Below, in pieces: positions 33,001 through 44,304 of a DNA stretch of 64,000 bases. The translations under genes were made by a program, and so were the position numbers. Every line of letters begins with the position of its first letter. Positions within the stretch are counted from its first letter, which is position 1. The stretch is from NCBI GenBank assembly GCA_001599755.1, contig BCHX01000004.1, positions 1 to 64,000 on the forward strand, given 5' to 3'. This stretch comes from Gliomastix tumulicola. Its lineage: Eukaryota > Ascomycota > Sordariomycetes > Hypocreales > Bionectriaceae. The notes under the pieces were generated by a model. It was not told where the DNA came from and searched no databases. It saw nothing but the letters and a program-made list of their open reading frames with translations.

Positions 33001-33431
33001 CGCAGGTACTTCTCGGAGGCACACGTGGGCAGGATATCGGGGACTGGTGCTGCTCCGTACGGGTCGTCAGGTGGAGGGTACAGAGCCTCAGCCTCCTGAG
33101 TGTAGGGCGCAACCGGAACGTCGGCATTGGCTGGGTCATAGACGGGCCCAACAGCCTGGGGCCGGGTTGGTGGCTGGCCATGCTTGGACGACAGAACTGA
33201 GGCATCAGCCTTCGGAAAGAAGGACACACGGTTGCTGCCTGTCCTTCTGCCGGGGGCGAGTCCAGTCGCCATCAGTGCTGCTCGTGCGCCACAGGGCAAG
33301 GCCAAACGCCACAAAGACGGCAGAACGGGCTCCCTCCTCCGGGATTTGAAGGTATTACGGGCAGCGGCTGGGAAGAGAGTGTTGGGATGAGGGAAATTGC
33401 CCAGGCCGCAGAACAATTCTGAGGCCCCCAT
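30084..33431 (-). CDS. Hybrid sensor histidine kinase / response regulator
   Basis: Open for 1115 codons from ATG 33431. Order: a low-complexity N-terminus, a GAF-like sensory region (about residues 150-400), HisKA with RGVSHQLRTPIHGILG (phospho-acceptor His518), HATPase_c (NAIQNTPRGVV, DNGCGIHSDD, STGAGLGLTLA) and a C-terminal receiver domain (IVDDNFINLRI, ILMDLQMPVCDG with phospho-Asp1038, final lysine in FVKPVSVKVL). Two segments inside the GAF region look like in-frame introns: 32741-32670 (72 bp, GTATGT donor) and 32576-32508 (69 bp, GTATGT donor). If spliced, the protein is about 1068 aa. It should signal through a Ypd1/Skn7/Ssk1-type phosphorelay. No HAMP or transmembrane segment was noticed, so it is likely cytosolic. 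The exact fungal HK class is not assigned. Confidence 0.92.
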   Translation of the reverse strand: MGASELFCGLGNFPHPNTLFPAAARNTFKSRRREPVLPSLWRLALPCGARAALMATGLAPGRRTGSNRVSFFPKADASVLSSKHGQPPTRPQAVGPVYDPANADVPVAPYTQEAEALYPPPDDPYGAAPVPDILPTCASEKYLRAHLAKNERLRLSMLWYYTRDILTESEFLSGLQEKVHMAKESTEWDFAIIGILDVNFYIRLATIGVPLGTLPRGETICAHTVTQPPNVCWEHPLCSQTRIIIIFTDLMPSERIFAAEYDGRLEIPRLTIRRIWRAPCLRGRAVCPFPRTTINCRAPSDPCRLRVQHESGEVVALGSLCVASPRKQAPLTKTQQQTLTHLADWVVSDIVQCARARRQKARRWMMELVSVAQKQTDDDADCEEPVFRMLRTVYPQASVYLRTTQVTHLEVQGREPIELCDLEDGIWEDADYIDNFIKHSNHQELPTNRVVRVIATPCDGISGPSLLAVASKDLRLVFDDVDLWFIQTCATMISQMWNKRLLAEVMRAKEKFLRGVSHQLRTPIHGILGSVDLLAEELGSRKAALEAATSAVASAVGGPSVYLDTIKTSGRDLNSIVNSMITLNRWADIAMTKRFYTTRTAGELEAELAGEIQKVISGDIRYRASVCFHYTLQSKYDSLRTDHSLLRDSLLPLLMNAIQNTPRGVVNVTISLRADSQELIVDIEDNGCGIHSDDHERIFEPYEKAREHSTGAGLGLTLASKFAALLNGTVTLVSSDIGLGSHFRAVFREVECVPSSGKAEPIQACHLRNLPSRFHVMALDTGHISLCKPLTECLLDRGFVALEHPAEDSFVIVDFVPDLEERRSYLSRVPPQTISICLIPASEGEATLQQVPENVVYVKGPLFTATIDAVLSEADDLSAAIQAAKAHIHPQQTRDSQENSCPRTETGADDMTSLSKPFPFKESHISPNAENREADGAAVVVASGGFGSAVTPVEPRIVVPILNTDGRSPKPMALIVDDNFINLRIMQMYCRKRGLPFLCATDGSQAVEIFTAQQTLAAANNSEGGTSSSVAIQLILMDLQMPVCDGIQATKRIRQLEEENGWPRSSLFIITGQDDPSDRSAAVNVGADEFFVKPVSVKVLDRGVNQYFPEFHADT

Positions 33432-34333
33432 CCCTACTGGGGTATGTCGCCACTTTGATCGAGCGATCGAAGGTCCAGGCCCGGAGCTTTAGTCCCGGGA
33501 CTCCGGAGAAAACAGGGAATCGAGATCCAGACTCGTCCAGGCCCTCTCTTCCCGAGCTACCCTACAACAAGCTGCCAGGCAAACAAGGGTAGAAACCGGC
33601 CTCGAGTTCTTGGGGCAGGGCTTCTGGGGGTCTTTACGAACGTGCGAGTGACTTGCGATTTGTATGTATGGAACCAGACAACGTCGGTTTAGGTCTTGAG
33701 CGGCTCAAGAAACCGCGATCTTCTGGCTCATTATTCAAAGATAACCGGATGCTACCATTATCAAGCAAAAATATCCACAATTTCATCACGTTCACCACCA
33801 CCACATTCACCCTCAACAAGAGGAATCTACTGTCGGTGATTCTGGTCAGTATAACCCCCAGACGATTCAGGCTCAAATCTAGAAGGATATATGTCGCTCT
33901 TATCGCGGTTAGAAACTCAACGACTATGATTAAAGACCCGAAATTTTCCTAGCCGCGCGCGGGGAACTGAATGGGCTCCTCCTCCGGTTCCGACGCGCTG
34001 GAACGAGAGGCGGGGCTTGATGGGTCTATTGGACCGAGGTTCTCCGCAAAGATCAAGTCGTGAATTCCTCCCAGGGGTCGTTGGAACGTCCAAACACCAG
34101 TGAGGTTGGAGCTAGCTCAGGGGAGGTCGGAAGGGCCGGATGACATTGGACTCTCGTCTACTCGTCTGTGCGTGAACAGTCTTCGAGAAGATATGGTCAA
34201 GTACAGTTCCCTGCGTCACAAGTCCAACAGTCATCCCCTCAGCGATCAAGATCCAAAGCAGCATTGATTCATTATCGAGAAATACGCTCCATACACCTCG
34301 CAAAACATAAACAACACTCAAGCAGCTCCTCAA
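33432..34333. other. Intergenic, no gene seen
   Basis: Lies between the histidine kinase start and the 3' end of the amino-acid permease, both on the minus strand. Small frames such as 33653-33952 lack family resemblance. Confidence 0.4.
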
Positions 34334-36595
34334 CTAGTTATTCTGCATGTACGCCTCAAAGTCTGTCCCGGCAAATTTCTGAGGCGGCACGGCCTCGCTC
34401 AGGACCTCCCCAAACGATGCGTCACCGACGGATCGCTGTCGCAACGTCTCCCGTCCAACCCAGCTCAGATACACGGTTTCATGGACCATGACAAGCCCAT
34501 CGCCCCCACGACGCGGGTTGCTCCCCTCGCAGTCGTCGTGGCTTGCTCTCTCAAACTCGGGCTTCTTCTCTACCACAAAGACCTCATGGAATTTGCGGTT
34601 CCTATAAGATGCAATGAGGCAGAAGCCAGCGAACCACGCGACACCAAGAGCAATAATGCTCCATCCGATCGTCGGGACAATGAACCACTTCAGGTCAGCC
34701 GGCGTAGGACTATATTCAGCCGCGGGCGATCCGCTGCCCACAGGATCGCTGCTCTCTTTGGAGGGCTTCACCCAGAGTGTCACCACTGGCCACGCACTGC
34801 CAATCGTGTAGATGAGCGCGCAGGTGATGCTGAGAATGGGCTTGAAATGCTTGCCGGTCATCTGAGTCCATGTGAGTGGCATCGCAGGCTCGACTCCTCC
34901 CTCTGTCGGATGAACGGGCGGGCCTTTGAACCTGAGGATGAGGATCCCGAGTCCGACAAAGGTGCCGCTGATTCCGTTGATCACGTAGGAGCTCAGGCTC
35001 GTCAGCGTGGAGTACGCCTGGTCGGCGGCCAAGCCCCAGGTCGCAAAGATGAGTACTGCGCAGGACAAGAAATGCAGCACCAGCGCACCGACTGGCGTTT
35101 TCTCGCGATGGGAATCAGGAGAGAACCAGCGTACTTTCCACACCGAGGAGAGCCATCCCTTGTCCTGGACCCATCGCAGAATCCGGCCAACCGACATGTC
35201 GGCGCTTTGGGCAAAGAACTTGGGGAAGGGGATGATGCCCTCCTTGGCAATCTCCTGCTTGACACGAGCGGCCGTGTAGGTCATGACGATGATGTTGCCC
35301 ATGCTGCAGATGGCCAGGAAGGCATTAAAGATGCGTTTACCAGAGGCGCTGCGCTCGAGGCTTTGAAAAGCGTCATTGGACAAGAGGTTGAGCTGCTTCG
35401 GGTCGTTTTTCACACCAAGGCTCCCAAGGGTCAATTCAAAGAAGCGAAGTGCAACGCCTCCGACGGCATTGATCTGGTGATCCTTCGGTACGACAACCAT
35501 CTGCCGATGTTAGTATCAGGAGTGATTTGGAGGCGTTCGGTTCGGGATCGAGCTGCTTACATATGATATGTTGACCGCCATGTAGAGAAGGACAATACTC
35601 GAAACTCCAATGATGCTGGACACGGGAAATTTCCGGCGTGGTCTTGAGATTTCGCCGAGGACGTAGTTGGGCTGCTCGAAGCCGGAGAAGCTGAACATAA
35701 TCGCAAGAAAGCCATGCGCGTAATCGTTCAAGTCCTTCGATGCACCCTCGAACGATTTATCGATGCTGGTGTTGTCGGAAATGACGTTGGCAGTATGGTC
35801 AAGACCGCCCACACCGACGGCCACGGCGGTGAAGATGATGAGAAGCAGGATGAGGATCTTCATGACTGCGAGCACGTTGCTCAGCCAGATACCAAAGCGC
35901 CGCGAGAAAGCGTGTATGAAGCACGTCAAGGTAGCGATGCCAATCGCAATGCCCCTGACACTGGCGCCGCTCGGGTTCTCGACTCCAGCCGCGAGCAGAA
36001 CACGGGTCGCGAAGCTGATGGAGTTTCCAGCCATGTTCCCAAGCGCTATGAAGGCTATGCCGAAAACGCATGTGCTGAGAAGGATGTCGCTCCTCCGAGA
36101 GCGCGGCTTTCGATAGACATATTGCAGATATTTCAGATCGCCGCCAGAACGAGGCACAGCCTGCTCGACGCCCTCAATGGTGTATCGAGGGACGTTGAGG
36201 CCATACTCGAGATAGACGTGGAGACCGGAAAGGCAGTAAATGATGCCAGCGCACCAGAGCAAGAGCGCAGCCCCCGGAGACTTGGTGGCTCGCATGGTTG
36301 TCTGGGGCGAATTGAAGATGCCAGTGCCTGTATTCCCGGATATTCAGCCCATGGCCAGAAGAGTCATGGTAGGACGTCTGTGCCTCCTACCTATGGTCCG
36401 GTTGATAACGAGACAAATCACGTCAAAATACCCCAGTCGGAAGCGTTCCTTTGGCGCGTGGTAGACGATCCGTGTTGGGTTGTCGCTCTCGCCGATAACG
36501 CGGTCGCGAGTGGAATCCGACGAGTACCCACGAGCATCGTCGTATCCCCCCCGCGTTCGCAGCTGGGACGGGTGCGAGGCGTGGTAAGAGTCCAT
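34334..36595 (-). CDS. Amino-acid permease of the APC superfamily (methionine-permease-like)
   Basis: Three exons on the minus strand: 36595-36391, 36327-35561 and 35500-34334 (712 aa). Introns are 63 bp and 60 bp. Joined segments read NRTIG-TGIFNSPQTT, the APC TM1 motif, and NISY-MVVVPKDHQ. Further motifs are GHFLAIMFSFSGFEQPNYVLGE-type TM6 (FSFSGFEQPNYVLGEI) and SGKRIFNAFLAICSMGN. About 12 hydrophobic helices are expected. The general look is that of fungal high-affinity methionine/LAT-type permeases (AA_permease_2). It is longer than usual, owing to a hydrophilic N-terminus of about 55 residues and a roughly 70-residue charged C-terminal tail. It borders the FAS/NRPS cluster but is not clearly part of it. 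Confidence 0.88.
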
Positions 36596-37415
36596 CTCTG
36601 AGCCCGGTGTCTGCACAGACGTTTCACGGTTCCGAACAAGGATGATGGAAGTCAGACGTCGGCAGCAACGGCGAGAGATGATGGTTGAAGTGAAAACCGC
36701 TGTCCGTCGTGTGCGGGCAAAGATCACAGGCACAGTTCAGCTGAGGCGCAGCTGGTCTCCCAAGTGGGGGGTTTCCGGGGTCTGCCTTACGCCCAAGGCG
36801 AGGTCTGCCTCGTAGTGTGTCGCCAAGAAGTGATAAGAGGGCTATCTTGGTATCTATTGAAGGCAGCCAGTCTTAGTTAGGCAATGTATCGCGTGTGGGG
36901 TTGTATCCCTGAATACGTAATACGGATAAGCTGATAAAGGCTCCGATATGAAGATAAGGAACCTGAGGAGCCTCACTCACCATTAGAGGTTGTTATTGTA
37001 CTCCCATCACATTGGTAAGGGACTTGGGAATAAGGCAGACACGAGATGATGTTAGTGTTGGTTAGAAACTTCGCACGTCCGCCACACTTTATTTTTAGGC
37101 CCTAAAAAAACCAGCGCACTACTTCACGGGACGAGCCGCAGTGATTCCGAGAGAATTGTCTCCGTCGCAGCAGATTTTGCGTGTCCGACCCTGTCGCGTG
37201 AATGAGCCTCTAGGGTAGCCTGCTGAGTGCGTCACTCACTGCACGCCTCATTCACCACCTCAGTTCACTCATTAAATCCGTGTCGCTAGACGCGTCGTGC
37301 CATTGCAGGCAAGCATCTTGAATCTCACTCACTCACTCACTCACTCACTCACTCACTCACTCACTCACTCACTCGGACACAGACCCAAAAATCTCTCTCG
37401 AGTACTCATCAGATA
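36596..37415. other. Intergenic with microsatellite
   Basis: 820 bp between the permease start and the thioesterase stop. No gene seen. A (CTCA)n tract lies near its end. Confidence 0.45.
37324..37374. repeat. (CTCA)n microsatellite
   Basis: About 12-13 uninterrupted tetranucleotide units about 40 bp downstream of the thioesterase stop codon. Apparent frames through it (THSLTHSL) are artefacts. Confidence 0.95.
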
Positions 37416-38117
37416 TCATTGGCTGACCTCCTTTGGCTCTACAAACACAGCCTTGCTCTCCACCAGCTTGTCTCCCGTCTCCAGACTGGCTATCCAGCCG
37501 TGCACATTGGCGACCCTCCGCGTCACGTCTTGGACCTCGGCGCAAACAGCAACAATGGCCCAATCCCTGCTCTCCTCGCCGTGCCTGTGGCTCAGAAAGA
37601 CCGGCCCTTTGTATTTCACGTCGATGCTCACCGTGACAGCAACCTTTCGCGACGGAAGACGCTCCACGGCGGCCCGGCCCATTACTTCATCAATTAGTGC
37701 TGCTGATGCCCCGCCGTGAAGGATGTTGGGGTGTCCTGCAAGCTCCTGGCCAAGCACGTAGAATGCAATGGCTGCTCCTTTTTCCTTGTCGATATACACG
37801 AGTGGCGGAGGATGCGCTGACGACAGGAGCCGTGACGAAAAGGGCGATTGTTGTTCATAGACGCCACGGCTGGGTTGCACCGTGTTGAAGGCTTCCGCAT
37901 GCTGCCCGAGGTATTTGGCAGCCGTCTCTTGGAGAGCTGCCTCCATGCTTGCTTCTGCCATCCCTATTCTGTCGCCCGCACAACGAATTCTGGCGGTGGT
38001 CGGTGAAGCTGCGTCGTGCCCAAGTCCAGGCAATGCCGGGTGTGACTGCGTTTCGATTCCGTGTACGAGAGGGAGAGACGCCAGGAAGGGAGATGCGTGA
38101 ACGGACATCTCATCCAT
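37416..38117 (-). CDS. Hotdog-fold acyl-CoA thioesterase (4HBT family)
   Basis: Intronless 233-residue protein from ATG 38117. The C-terminal half holds the 4HBT signature HPNILHGGASAALIDEVMG (about residues 130-148), with catalytic Asn/His-Gly and the acidic residue on the central helix, then VSIDVKYKGPVFL and VANVHGWIASLETG. Fungal proteins of this type hydrolyse acyl-CoA or acyl-ACP thioesters. It is divergent from the FAS alpha gene and shares its 0.9-kb promoter region. Release or editing of the acyl chain made by the dedicated FAS is therefore a reasonable inference, although housekeeping acyl-CoA hydrolysis is not excluded. No organelle signal is obvious. Confidence 0.87.
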   Translation of the reverse strand: MDEMSVHASPFLASLPLVHGIETQSHPALPGLGHDAASPTTARIRCAGDRIGMAEASMEAALQETAAKYLGQHAEAFNTVQPSRGVYEQQSPFSSRLLSSAHPPPLVYIDKEKGAAIAFYVLGQELAGHPNILHGGASAALIDEVMGRAAVERLPSRKVAVTVSIDVKYKGPVFLSHRHGEESRDWAIVAVCAEVQDVTRRVANVHGWIASLETGDKLVESKAVFVEPKEVSQ

Positions 38118-39027
38118 TAGTACTTAAGCAGCCAGGAATGCAACCCGACAGATTTTATACAGTGGGTCAATATCCCCCCTACATAAGCGCCAAACCCCTT
38201 TGGCATGGTGTTGTGTCTTTGCACTCACTCACTGGCCACCCACGTGCTCAGGGATGCGAAAGGGAGAACGGGTTTCCATCTCGCCGTTTGTCCTTCACGC
38301 CGTTTTCAACTGATAGCAGCAAGCTGATACAATGCAATGAGCTCCTGGCCATGATCAGGGCCGAATATTGAGGTCTGGTGGAAGAGATTGTGTGTCTGCT
38401 CGCTTTCGGCTTTGTGCAGAAATGATAAGGGGGTCGCGGCCATGATTCGGGGTGTCATGTGGGTCAGGCCTTGGGACTGATAAGACGGGCTGGGTTCCGC
38501 GTGTGTTTTGTCCGTTATATGATGTGCCTCTATGCCGGACCAGGACTGGGAGTTGAATTTTGATGGATCTACTATGGAGTAGCTCTAGTTGGTACCAAGG
38601 AAGGGCCGCGTATGTTTCAAGGCGTGGACCATCGGCAATCCTTGTGCAACATTAGCCTGGGATGGATGTGTAGCGTACCCCATCAGGCACTCCCTCTATA
38701 GCTGCCTCGTCTCCCCCCCCCCCGTCTTCTCGGCTGACTGCCGTGGCGCCACACTGGCCATGAAACATGTGTCAAAACGCCCCCGAGCTCTCGTATATGC
38801 AGACCATCGCATATTCGAACTAGCATTTGGGCTGATCTGCCTTCGGTACAACGGCTGTCTCCCCACCTCTTCAACCAACCCCTCTCCCTGGAGTGAGAAA
38901 TTCCGGCTCTTCAAAGTCGCCGCCCCCCAGGTCGGTGCTGACCCAAGACGTGATTCTCCGGCCACCGTTTGAATCTCTCGACCATTGTTGCTTCGCTTCT
39001 GTTTCCAAGTAGCTTCTGTTGACCGTC
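38118..39027. other. Divergent promoter of thioesterase and FAS alpha
   Basis: About 910 bp without a gene. It includes a C-run (38706-38714) and the 11-mer AAGACGTGATT at 38945-38955. Confidence 0.5.
38945..38955 (+). promoter_or_regulatory. 11-mer AAGACGTGATT upstream of FAS alpha
   Basis: Lies 72 bp before the FAS alpha start codon and also within the divergent thioesterase promoter. The same 11-mer, in the same orientation relative to the gene, occurs upstream of the P450 (46370-46360). Its AGACGTGA part differs by one base from the TGACGTGA Api-box reported for apicidin clusters. Function is inferred. Confidence 0.4.
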
Positions 39028-42000
39028 ATGGAGCCAGTCGACGAACATGACATGACCTATCACATGGTCATCGAACTGCTGGCGTACGTCGTCTACGTGA
39101 CTGTCTTTGCCACCAGTTGTTCCCGTTTCCTATGCTGACGCTCGCTCTGAGCAGCCATCAGTTCGCTTTCCCAGTCAAATGGTGAGTCAAAGAGCGTAAC
39201 GTTCCCTAACCTCGACCAATCTTAACCGAACACCACCAGGACCGACACGCAAAACACCCTATTTGCAGCACACAATGTCGAAAGGCTGATCGAAATCGGG
39301 CCGGCCGATACTCTGGCCACGATGGCCAAGCGAACCCTGGCTGATGCCTCATACACCGACTTGGATACGGCCATGTCCATCAACAGAAAGATCCTGTCAT
39401 GCAAATCCAACCACGACGAGATCTACCACGTCCGAGCAAACGACGCACCCATCGAGAGCTCCCCTACCAGCACCACCATTCCGGCTGCAGTCCTCATCCC
39501 CCCTCCTAGCCCGCCTACGAAGATCGACCCACCACCCTCTGCACCCGCAGCTCAGGTTCAACAAGAGACTATCGTGACCGCCGAGGTTCTTGCAGATGAG
39601 CCTGTTACCGCGAAGCAGATTTTGACATTCCTCATCGGCTACAAGCTAAAGCGATTGCCTGTAGAGCTTCCCGAGTCAAGCACCATCAAAGCATTGGTGC
39701 AAGGTGAGTACTTGTGCTTCGCATCTCTGCTTCCTCCCATGGCTGACAGTCGAGTTCTACATAGGCCGATCGACACTTGAGAACGAAATCATCGGAGACC
39801 TCGTCGAAGAATTCCCTGTTGTGCCTGAGCGAGCCGAGGAGTCACCTCTGGGGCAGCTGGCATCCGAAATCCAGGCGAGTGGCTTCCTGTCCAAGCTTGG
39901 CAAGAAGAGTTCATCCATTCTTTCCAAGGAGATCGCTTCCAAGATGCCCGCCGGCTTTTCAATCCAGAAAGTAAGAGAGTACCTACGTCAACAATGGGGA
40001 CTCCCTTCGGGTCGTCAAGACGCGGTCCTCATGTTCGCGGCCCTCACCGCCCCAGCATCTCGATTAAAAGACGAGCCATCTGCGAAGAAGTTTCTCGACG
40101 ACGCATACACCAAATATGCCACAGAATACGGCATCAAGGTTGTTCTTGCATCAAACACGACCATCACGACAGCGAACTCGGTGGTGCTTGATCCCGAAAT
40201 CTCTGCGAAGCTGAGCAAGACCCAGAACCAGTTTTATCAAGGGCTACTAGAGGCATGCTCCAAGGCACTCAATGTTGATAAGGGTGGGAAGCAAGCTGCT
40301 GAACTCAGAAAGCATGCGAGCGACCTTCAATCACAACTCGACGACTGGACCCAGGAGCACGGCGAGGCATATGCATCTGGTATCGAACCGATAATGAAGA
40401 AAGAGAAAGCACGCACTTACAATTCTTCATGGAACTGGGTTTTGGTGGACCTTCTTAGAGCCTGCTACAACTTTCGCACAGGCGCACCCCAGGATGGCGT
40501 GGACAACCTCGTGGACAGTATCGCAAGCAGATCTGACCCATCTCTTGAGAAAGTCATCACTTTCCTGCTTGCGAAGGAAAGTCAGGCTCGACGTCAAGTA
40601 GCAGCGGTCGTCCAGTTTTTGGAGGCCTTGGCTAAGGAGTGTTCCAATGCTTGGGCGAAGACACCGGTGTTCAAGCCCAAGTTCACCTCGCTAAAGCCGG
40701 AGATAACAATCACGGAGGATGGGCAGTCTAGAGCCTTCGAGACACCTCGCTGGGCATCATCAAGCAACCTGTCCGCCTACATCGACGAACTTTCTACGGT
40801 TAACGAGCTCTCTGGGCGACGCCAGCCGCTCCTACACCTCAAGGCACGACGATACAATGGTTGGGATTTCGACGGCGGACTGACTGATATCTTCTTTGAC
40901 GAGGCTCGAGACCTATGTTTGAACGGACTGTCGCTGACGGGGAAGTACGTTCTGGTTACAGGTGCTGGAAGACGGTCTATTGGCTCAGAGGTTCTGAGTG
41001 GGCTGTTGTCTGCCGGCGCACAGGTAGTTGTGACAACGAGCAGCTACTCGGTCGATACAGCGAGATACTTCCAGCAAATTTACGCGACGAGAGGCAGTCG
41101 CACCTCAAAGCTGGTTGTCATTCCATGCAACATGGCAAGCACCCGAGACGTCAAGTCGCTGGTCCACTGGATCTATGAAGACCCAAAGGAGGGAGGCCTG
41201 GGCTGGGATCTCGACTTTGTGATCCCGTTCGCAGCCCTTGGGGAGGAGGGTCGTGAGATTGACAACATCGATTCTCGGAGCGAGCTAGCACACCGTGTGA
41301 TGCTTACCAACACCATTCGACTACTTGGAGCAGTCAGCGAGCGCAAGCGCTCCATCACCTATCAAGGCGGATGTCGACCTGCCCAGGTAATTCTGCCGCT
41401 GTCACCAAACCACGGCATCTTCGGAGGCGACGGGCTCTATGCAGAATCGAAGCTGGGGCTCGAGAGTCTGTTACAAAAGTGGCACACTGAAAGCTGGTCG
41501 GACACGTTGATCATTTGTGGCTGCTCTATCGGCTGGACTCGATCTACGAGCCTTATGAAGGGCAACGATGTTGTTGCTGCTGATGTTGAAGGCGTGCTTG
41601 GTGTCCGGACTTTCTCCCCGGAGGAGATGGCTTTCAACATCTTGGTCTTGATGACACCGTCCATGGTGGGTCTTTGCGAGGATGAGCCGGTCTATGCTGA
41701 CTTTAATGGTGGGATGGACCTGATCACGGACCTCAAGTTGCGGGTGGATCAGATACGGGCCGACATCCAAGAGAAGAGAGAGATCCTGCGAGCCATCTAC
41801 GAGGAGGACAGGCTAGAAGGCCTCCACGAGGATCAGCCGGACCAGCCACCTCATCAGCCTGAAGGCCAACAAGCCTCCATAGACGCCGGATTCCCATCAC
41901 TCTCCAACTATGACGATACCGTTGGTGATTTGAGCCCCGACCTCCGAGGAATGGTCGATTTGGACCGAGTGGTTGTCATTACCGGGTTCGGTGAACTAGG

Positions 42001-44071
42001 ACCATATGGAAGCAGCCGCACAAGGTGGGAAATGGAGGCCACGGGTCGCTTTTCTCTTGAAGGCTGCGTGGAGATGGCCTGGGTCATGGGCCTGATCAAG
42101 CACCATGCAGGACCGCTGCCAGGTTCGGCAGAGAAACACTTTGGCTGGCTTGACGCGGCCACCGGCGAACCCGTCGCCGACATGGACATCAAGACGAAGT
42201 ATGAGAAGAGGATACTGGAGCAGAGCGGGATAAGACTGGTTGAGCCAGCACTTTGGAACGGATATGACCCCACCAAGAGACAGATGCTCCAAGAAGTCCT
42301 GCTCGAGGCGGACCTGCCACCGTTCGAGGCATCCGAGCAAGAAGCCCTGGAGTTCCAGCAAGAGCATGGAGATAGAGCGGACGTCATTGAGACCGAGTCA
42401 GGACAGTTCAACGTCGTGCTGAAGAAAGGCGCAAGCCTGATGATACCGAAGGCCCTCAATGCTGGAAGCCATGTGGCTGGGCAGCTCCCGACGGGATGGG
42501 ATCCGAGACGGTACGGCATTCCCGACGACATCATCTCCCAAGTCGATCGAATCACGCTGTTTGCTGTGATCTGCGCTTCTGAGGCCTTCCTTTCGTCAGG
42601 CATCACAGACCCGTATGAACTGTATCAGTATGTCCATCTCGCTGAAGTTGGGAACTGTATTGGAACCGGAATTGGTGGTGCCACGTCGTTGAGCAGGATG
42701 CACAAGGGCCGGTTCAAGGATCAGCCGGTTCAGATGGACATTCTGCAGGAAACTTTTGCAAACACCGTTACGGCTTGGATCAACATGCTTCTTGTCTCGG
42801 CCACAGGACCTATCCGAACACCTGTCGGAGCTTGCGCAACTGGACTTGAGTCACTCGATACGGCGCATGACTTGATTGTCACCGGAAAAGCCAAAGTGTG
42901 CTTGGTGGGTGCTTCGGACGACATGGAGGAGAACGAGGCTTCCGAGTTCGCGAACATGAAGGCGACTGTCAACTCACAGTCCGACATGGCAAAGGGCCGA
43001 GCGCCAGAAGAGATGTCTAGGCCAACCGCCTCGAGCAGGGCAGGATTCGTCGAGGCGCAAGGCTGTGGAATCCAGATCGTCATGTCCGCCACGACCGCTT
43101 TGGAGATGGGCGTCCCTATCTACGCCGTGGTTGCCTTCACGGGTATGGCCAGTGATAAGGTATCCCGATCCGTTCCTGCTCCCGGGAAAGGAATGCTCAG
43201 CGCGGCTAGGGAAGACCATGATCAAGCCTCTTCAGCATTTCTTGCGCTGTCTGCGAGGAAGAAGCAGCTGGCAGCGCGTCTACACCAGATCGCCGTCCTT
43301 CGAGAGAGTCAGACTGCGTTGGAGTTTGGGACAGGTTTCACTAATCATCAGCTCCTCCGGATGGAGGCTGACGCAAGATTCGAACTTGGCAACGGTTTCT
43401 GGCATGGCTTACCTGAGATTGCACCTCTCCGCGGCGCCCTTGCTGTATGGGGCCTTGATGTTGGCGATATCTCTGTAGTCTCCTTCCACGGGACATCGAC
43501 GAAGATGAACGACCGCAACGAATTGGACATCATCCAGCGGCAGATGGCCCATTTGAAGCGCCAGTCCGGAAATGTCTTGCTGGGAGTCTTTCAAAAGTAC
43601 CTGACAGGACACCCGAAAGGACCGGCGTCCTCCTGGATGTTGAATGGCTGCCTACAGGTCCTCCGCACCGGCTTGGTTCCAGGGAACCGAAACGCAGATA
43701 ACATCGACAAAGAGTTCAAGCAGTTTGACTTCGTTGCCATTCCAAACGACAGTGTGCAGACGGACGGTGTTGCCGCTTTTGCCTTGAACTCGTTTGGATT
43801 TGGTCAAAAAGGTGCCCAGGCTGTTGGCGTACATCCGCGTTATCTTTATGCAACTTTGGATCCTGACAGGTTCGAGGCATATCGAGGACGTGTCGAGACG
43901 AGGAGACGCAAAGTCGAGCAGCGGTTGGAAGGGGGTATGGTGCGTCAGAATCTCGTGATGCTGAAGACGGAACCCCCCTTTGCTCCTGGAGTGAGTGAGT
44001 ACGGTGTCTCCATGAATCCATCCGCTCGTGCAGAATGGAACGCTGAAACAGGGTCTTATCGATTTACTTGA
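39028..44071 (+). CDS. Fatty acid synthase alpha subunit, secondary-metabolism type
   Basis: Four exons: 39028-39083, 39155-39181, 39240-39703 and 39765-44071 (1617 aa). Introns are 71, 58 and 61 bp. The tiny second exon restores the conserved HQFAFPVKWTDTQN segment. Domain order: C-terminal part of MPT; ACP with phosphopantetheine Ser185 in VQGRSTLENEI; ketoreductase (VLVTGAGRRSIGSEVLSGLL; Y/K in GLYAESKLGLESLL); ketosynthase with Cys1206 in PVGACATGLES, FHGTSTKMNDRNE and YLTGHPKGPASS. It stops soon after the ketosynthase (about NPSARAEWNAETG) and so lacks the phosphopantetheinyl transferase domain of about 1850-residue primary FAS alpha. Dedicated FAS subunits such as HexA/StcJ share this shortening. 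It pairs with the FAS beta at 51951. Confidence 0.95.
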
Positions 44072-44304
44072 CCCATGGCGACATACATTTCTTTTACTTT
44101 TGTTCATGTCACTGGCAGGCATGGGCAAGGAGGGAAACATAATCGGCTGTTTTCTCTGCCTATAGATCTTGTCAGTTTGTCAATGTATTTTCAATATGAT
44201 AGCTAATGCTTTTGTTATTTCAACGAATCTTAAACTCCCAGCGTCCAATGCTACTGTTGTCCAAGGCGTGTGATCTTCGAGGAGAGCGAGCCTACAAGTA
44301 TGCC

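Noticed and set aside
34481..35566. 361-codon plus-strand open frame opposite the amino-acid permease
   Set aside because: It is an antisense shadow of a gene with clear transmembrane and family motifs; its composition (many H, R, Q, D) matches no protein family.
35714..36601. 295-codon plus-strand open frame opposite permease exons
   Set aside because: Antisense shadow; it runs across two well-supported permease introns.
37297..37719. 140-codon frame with a THSL repeat
   Set aside because: Produced by translation of the (CTCA)n microsatellite and of the strand opposite the thioesterase.
38973..38982. ATCTCTCGAC, 9 of 10 bases of the tox-box ATCTCNCGNA
   Set aside because: A single imperfect copy, not found repeated before the other cluster genes I checked; too weak to call a TOXE-type site.
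41908..42606. 232-codon minus-strand frame inside FAS alpha
   Set aside because: Antisense to conserved ketosynthase-linker sequence; no family resemblance.
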